A stretch of DNA of 6,030 nt from Rhodospirillales bacterium (lineage in GTDB: Bacteria > Pseudomonadota > Alphaproteobacteria > Rhodospirillales > Magnetospirillaceae), in NCBI GenBank assembly GCA_030040955.1, contig JASHSH010000255.1:1-6030 (forward strand), in the 5' to 3' direction. The translations under genes were made by a program, and so were the position numbers. The notes under the pieces are model-generated. The model saw only the letters and a program-made list of their open reading frames with translations. It did no database searches and was not told the origin of the DNA. Positions 4,551 through 6,030 of the stretch are shown here, piece by piece; the stretch's first letter is position 1; every line of letters starts with the position of its first letter.

Positions 4551-6030
4551 TCACTGGCCGATGACGAAGCCCAGCGTCACGCCGCCGAACCAGAATTTGG
4601 TGTTGCCGACCGGGATCAGGTCGACTTCGTCGAAGCCTTGAACCTGGCTGGCGGAGTTGATCAGCGCGGTGGCGTTGCTGCCGCCGCCGCCGGTGATGGC
4701 GACGGTGCCGCCGGAACAGAAGAAGGTGCCGTTGATCACGGCGATGCTGGAGATCGCGCCGTTGCTCACGATCGGCACGGCGGTGACGTTCGAGCAGTTT
4801 CCGGTTCCGCCGCTCACCGTGACCACCGGCCCGGAATAGCCCGACCCGCAACCGAGCGGAATGGCGAGGCTGGTCACCTCGCCGCCGAACAGGGTCGGCG
4901 TGCCGGGGGAGCATCCCGAGCCGCTGGTCGCGCTGACCGCGAAGCTGGCGCTGGCATAGCCGGTGCCCGAATCGATCACGTCGATCGAGGTGATCGCGCC
5001 GCTGCTCAGGATGCTGGTGGTCGGATTGAACACGCGGCTGAAGCAGTTGGTCGTCTCGAGCAGGATGGACGGCAGGTCGAAGCACCCGTTGGTGTTCAGC
5101 ATGTCCACGCTCGGCGCGGTGGCGTAGCCGTGGCCGGCGTCGGTCAGGGTGACGCCGGTCGGCGGGTTGACGTAGCCGACCGCGGCGTCCAACGTGCAGT
5201 TCTGGCAGCTTCCCGAGGTCAGCGTGATCGCCGGCTGCTCGTAGTAGGCGTATCCCATCCCGCCGCTGGTCATGCCGATATAGCTCAGCGTGCTGTCGTC
5301 CGTGCTGGGAACCACCGCGACCGTGGCGGCGGCGCAGGTGGTGCCGGTGGGCGCGGAAAGCGTCACGGCGGGGTTCGAGGTGTAGTCCTGGCCGACCGAG
5401 GTGATGGTGAAGTCAGCGACGCCGGTGGAGATCGCGCCGATCGCGGTCGCGGTGGTGCCGCTGGAGGGTGACGAGATCGTGACCGTGACCGGCGTGCTCG
5501 GCAGGTAGCCCGATCCGCCGCTGGTCACGGTGATCGCGCTGACCACGCCCGATGCCGTGATCTCGGCGACCGCGGTGGCGCCGCTGCCGGTTCCGCCCGT
5601 GATGGTCACCGTCGGAGCGGTGGTATAGCCCGAGCCGCCATTGCTCAGATAGACGCCGGTGACGGTTCCGCCCAGGCTCGCGGTCGCGGTGGCGCCCGAC
5701 CCGCCGCCTCCGGAGATCGTGACGGTCGGTGCCGTCGTATAGCCCCAGCCGCTCAGCAGCGGGGTGATGGTGGAGATCGCGCCGCCGCTGACGGCGGCCA
5801 CCGCGGTCGCCGTGGCGAGCGAGGCCGAGCAGTCGGCCGGCGCGGCGACCGTCGCGGTCGCGCCGGACCAGCTGTTGCCGCCGAACGTGTAGCCGGCCTC
5901 GGTGTATTCGCCCGGATTGTTGATCACGGCGACCTGGCTGTTGGCGACGCCGGTCACCGCCTCGCCGTTGCCGCCGCTGCCGATCAGCACATTGGTCGGC
6001 CAGGCCGGAATGTCGCCCTGGTTCGGCGTG
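4551..6030 (-). CDS. Glycine/threonine-rich beta-repeat protein, probable surface or appendage protein (N-terminus outside window)
   Basis: The frame is open to the window edge, giving 492 visible codons before the TGA at 4551. The GTG at 5990 is only an internal codon: a coding-like frame (TPNQGDIPAWPTNVL) continues above it. Numbering from that GTG, most of the protein (about 44-446) is a series of imperfect ~40-residue repeats. The consensus is roughly GxVTxVxVTxGGSGYTTAPTVTITGGxGSGATATA, with the GY landmark tyrosines at 84, 122, 162, 203, 247, 289, 345 and 385. Several repeats carry cysteines (ten in all), which suggests disulphides in an exported protein. The last ~33 residues (QVQGFDEVDLIPVGN to FWFGGVTLGFVIGQ) are not repetitive and may be a terminal cap; they do not end in the aromatic residue usual for outer-membrane barrels. 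Similar GSGYTTAPTVTITGGGGSGATATA repeats are known from bacterial surface proteins and phage tail-like proteins. No transport signal, enzyme motif or phage neighbour is visible, so the role is unknown. Confidence 0.8.
   Translation of the reverse strand, partial: TPNQGDIPAWPTNVLIGSGGNGEAVTGVANSQVAVINNPGEYTEAGYTFGGNSWSGATATVAAPADCSASLATATAVAAVSGGAISTITPLLSGWGYTTAPTVTISGGGGSGATATASLGGTVTGVYLSNGGSGYTTAPTVTITGGTGSGATAVAEITASGVVSAITVTSGGSGYLPSTPVTVTISSPSSGTTATAIGAISTGVADFTITSVGQDYTSNPAVTLSAPTGTTCAAATVAVVPSTDDSTLSYIGMTSGGMGYAYYEQPAITLTSGSCQNCTLDAAVGYVNPPTGVTLTDAGHGYATAPSVDMLNTNGCFDLPSILLETTNCFSRVFNPTTSILSSGAITSIDVIDSGTGYASASFAVSATSGSGCSPGTPTLFGGEVTSLAIPLGCGSGYSGPVVTVSGGTGNCSNVTAVPIVSNGAISSIAVINGTFFCSGGTVAITGGGGSNATALINSASQVQGFDEVDLIPVGNTKFWFGGVTLGFVIGQ
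4653..5861 (-). repeat. About nine tandem ~120-bp coding repeats
   Basis: The repeats of the glycine-rich protein, marked by GxGY(T/A)xxP followed by beta-type threonine/valine strands and GSGATA turns. Landmark tyrosine spacing is 38, 40, 41, 44, 42, 56 and 40 residues. The two units nearest the window edge (tyrosines 84 and 122) are almost identical in protein (GYTTAPTVTI followed by GGxGSGATA). Units toward the C-terminus diverge and gain cysteines, and the unit between tyrosines 289 and 345 has an insertion of about 15 residues. The last unit has lost its GSGY and reads GTFFCSGGTVAITGGGGSNATA. This gradient suggests recent duplication at one end and older repeats at the other. Confidence 0.8.

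Noticed and set aside
1988..4564. Very long plus-strand open frame (858 codons) opposite the alcohol dehydrogenase and EAL-like genes
   Set aside because: It runs antisense through two well-supported genes and the intergenic element, has a composition of His/Arg/Ala/Gly typical of antisense GC-rich frames, and shows no domain.
4005..5471. Plus-strand open frame of 488 codons opposite the repeat protein
   Set aside because: Its low-complexity Gly/Ala/Asp/Arg sequence mirrors the repeats on the other strand and it crosses gene boundaries with no plausible start.
4653..5861. CRISPR array
   Set aside because: The repeats are imperfect, about 120 bp, in frame, and encode a consistent protein motif; there are no identical short repeats with unique spacers.
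4551..5990. GTG at 5990 as the start of the repeat protein
   Set aside because: The same frame continues without a stop to the window edge with coding-like sequence, so the gene is simply truncated by the window.

Overview
The window is strongly GC-rich and densely coding, with Shine-Dalgarno-led genes. It carries paired acyl-CoA dehydrogenases, a zinc alcohol dehydrogenase, a GGDEF/EAL-type protein and a CCC-rich intergenic hairpin element. Together these suggest a proteobacterium, most likely an alphaproteobacterium; this is inference from style, and no marker gene is present to fix the taxon.

Layout. (1) 1-168 is a near-perfect inverted repeat inside the 3' end of an acyl-CoA dehydrogenase gene. 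The first 68 bases look like a fold-back copy at a contig edge rather than real genome. (2) 69-1342, plus strand: the C-terminus of one acyl-CoA dehydrogenase, then, two bases after its stop, a complete second acyl-CoA dehydrogenase of the small-subunit type. This is the tandem arrangement typical of heteromeric acyl-CoA dehydrogenases. (3) 1349-2410, minus strand: a complete zinc-dependent, NAD-type alcohol dehydrogenase, converging on the dehydrogenase pair with only 6 bp between the stops. (4) 2411-2647: a 237-bp non-coding stretch with a REP-like GC hairpin and an 18-bp perfect palindrome, probably holding the control region of the alcohol dehydrogenase. (5) 2648-4267, minus strand: a 539-residue protein that I read as a degenerate GGDEF-like plus degenerate EAL-like protein, with nearly every catalytic position of both domains replaced. 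A possible 49-codon small ORF (4264-4413) runs into it through an ATGA start/stop overlap. (6) 4414-4550: a short spacer with a weak hairpin. (7) 4551-6030, minus strand: the C-terminal part of a long glycine/threonine-rich protein made of about nine ~40-residue beta-type repeats. It is open at the window edge.

Function. The left half is catabolic: acyl-CoA oxidation plus an alcohol/aldehyde oxidoreductase. The right half pairs a probably non-catalytic c-di-GMP-type signalling protein with a large repetitive, probably surface or appendage-like protein. All minus-strand genes point the same way (repeat protein, then EAL-like protein, then alcohol dehydrogenase), but the gaps of 137 and 237 bp make one single operon unproven. 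The two points most worth following are the catalytically dead GGDEF/EAL-like protein with its coupled small ORF, and the repeat protein next to it.
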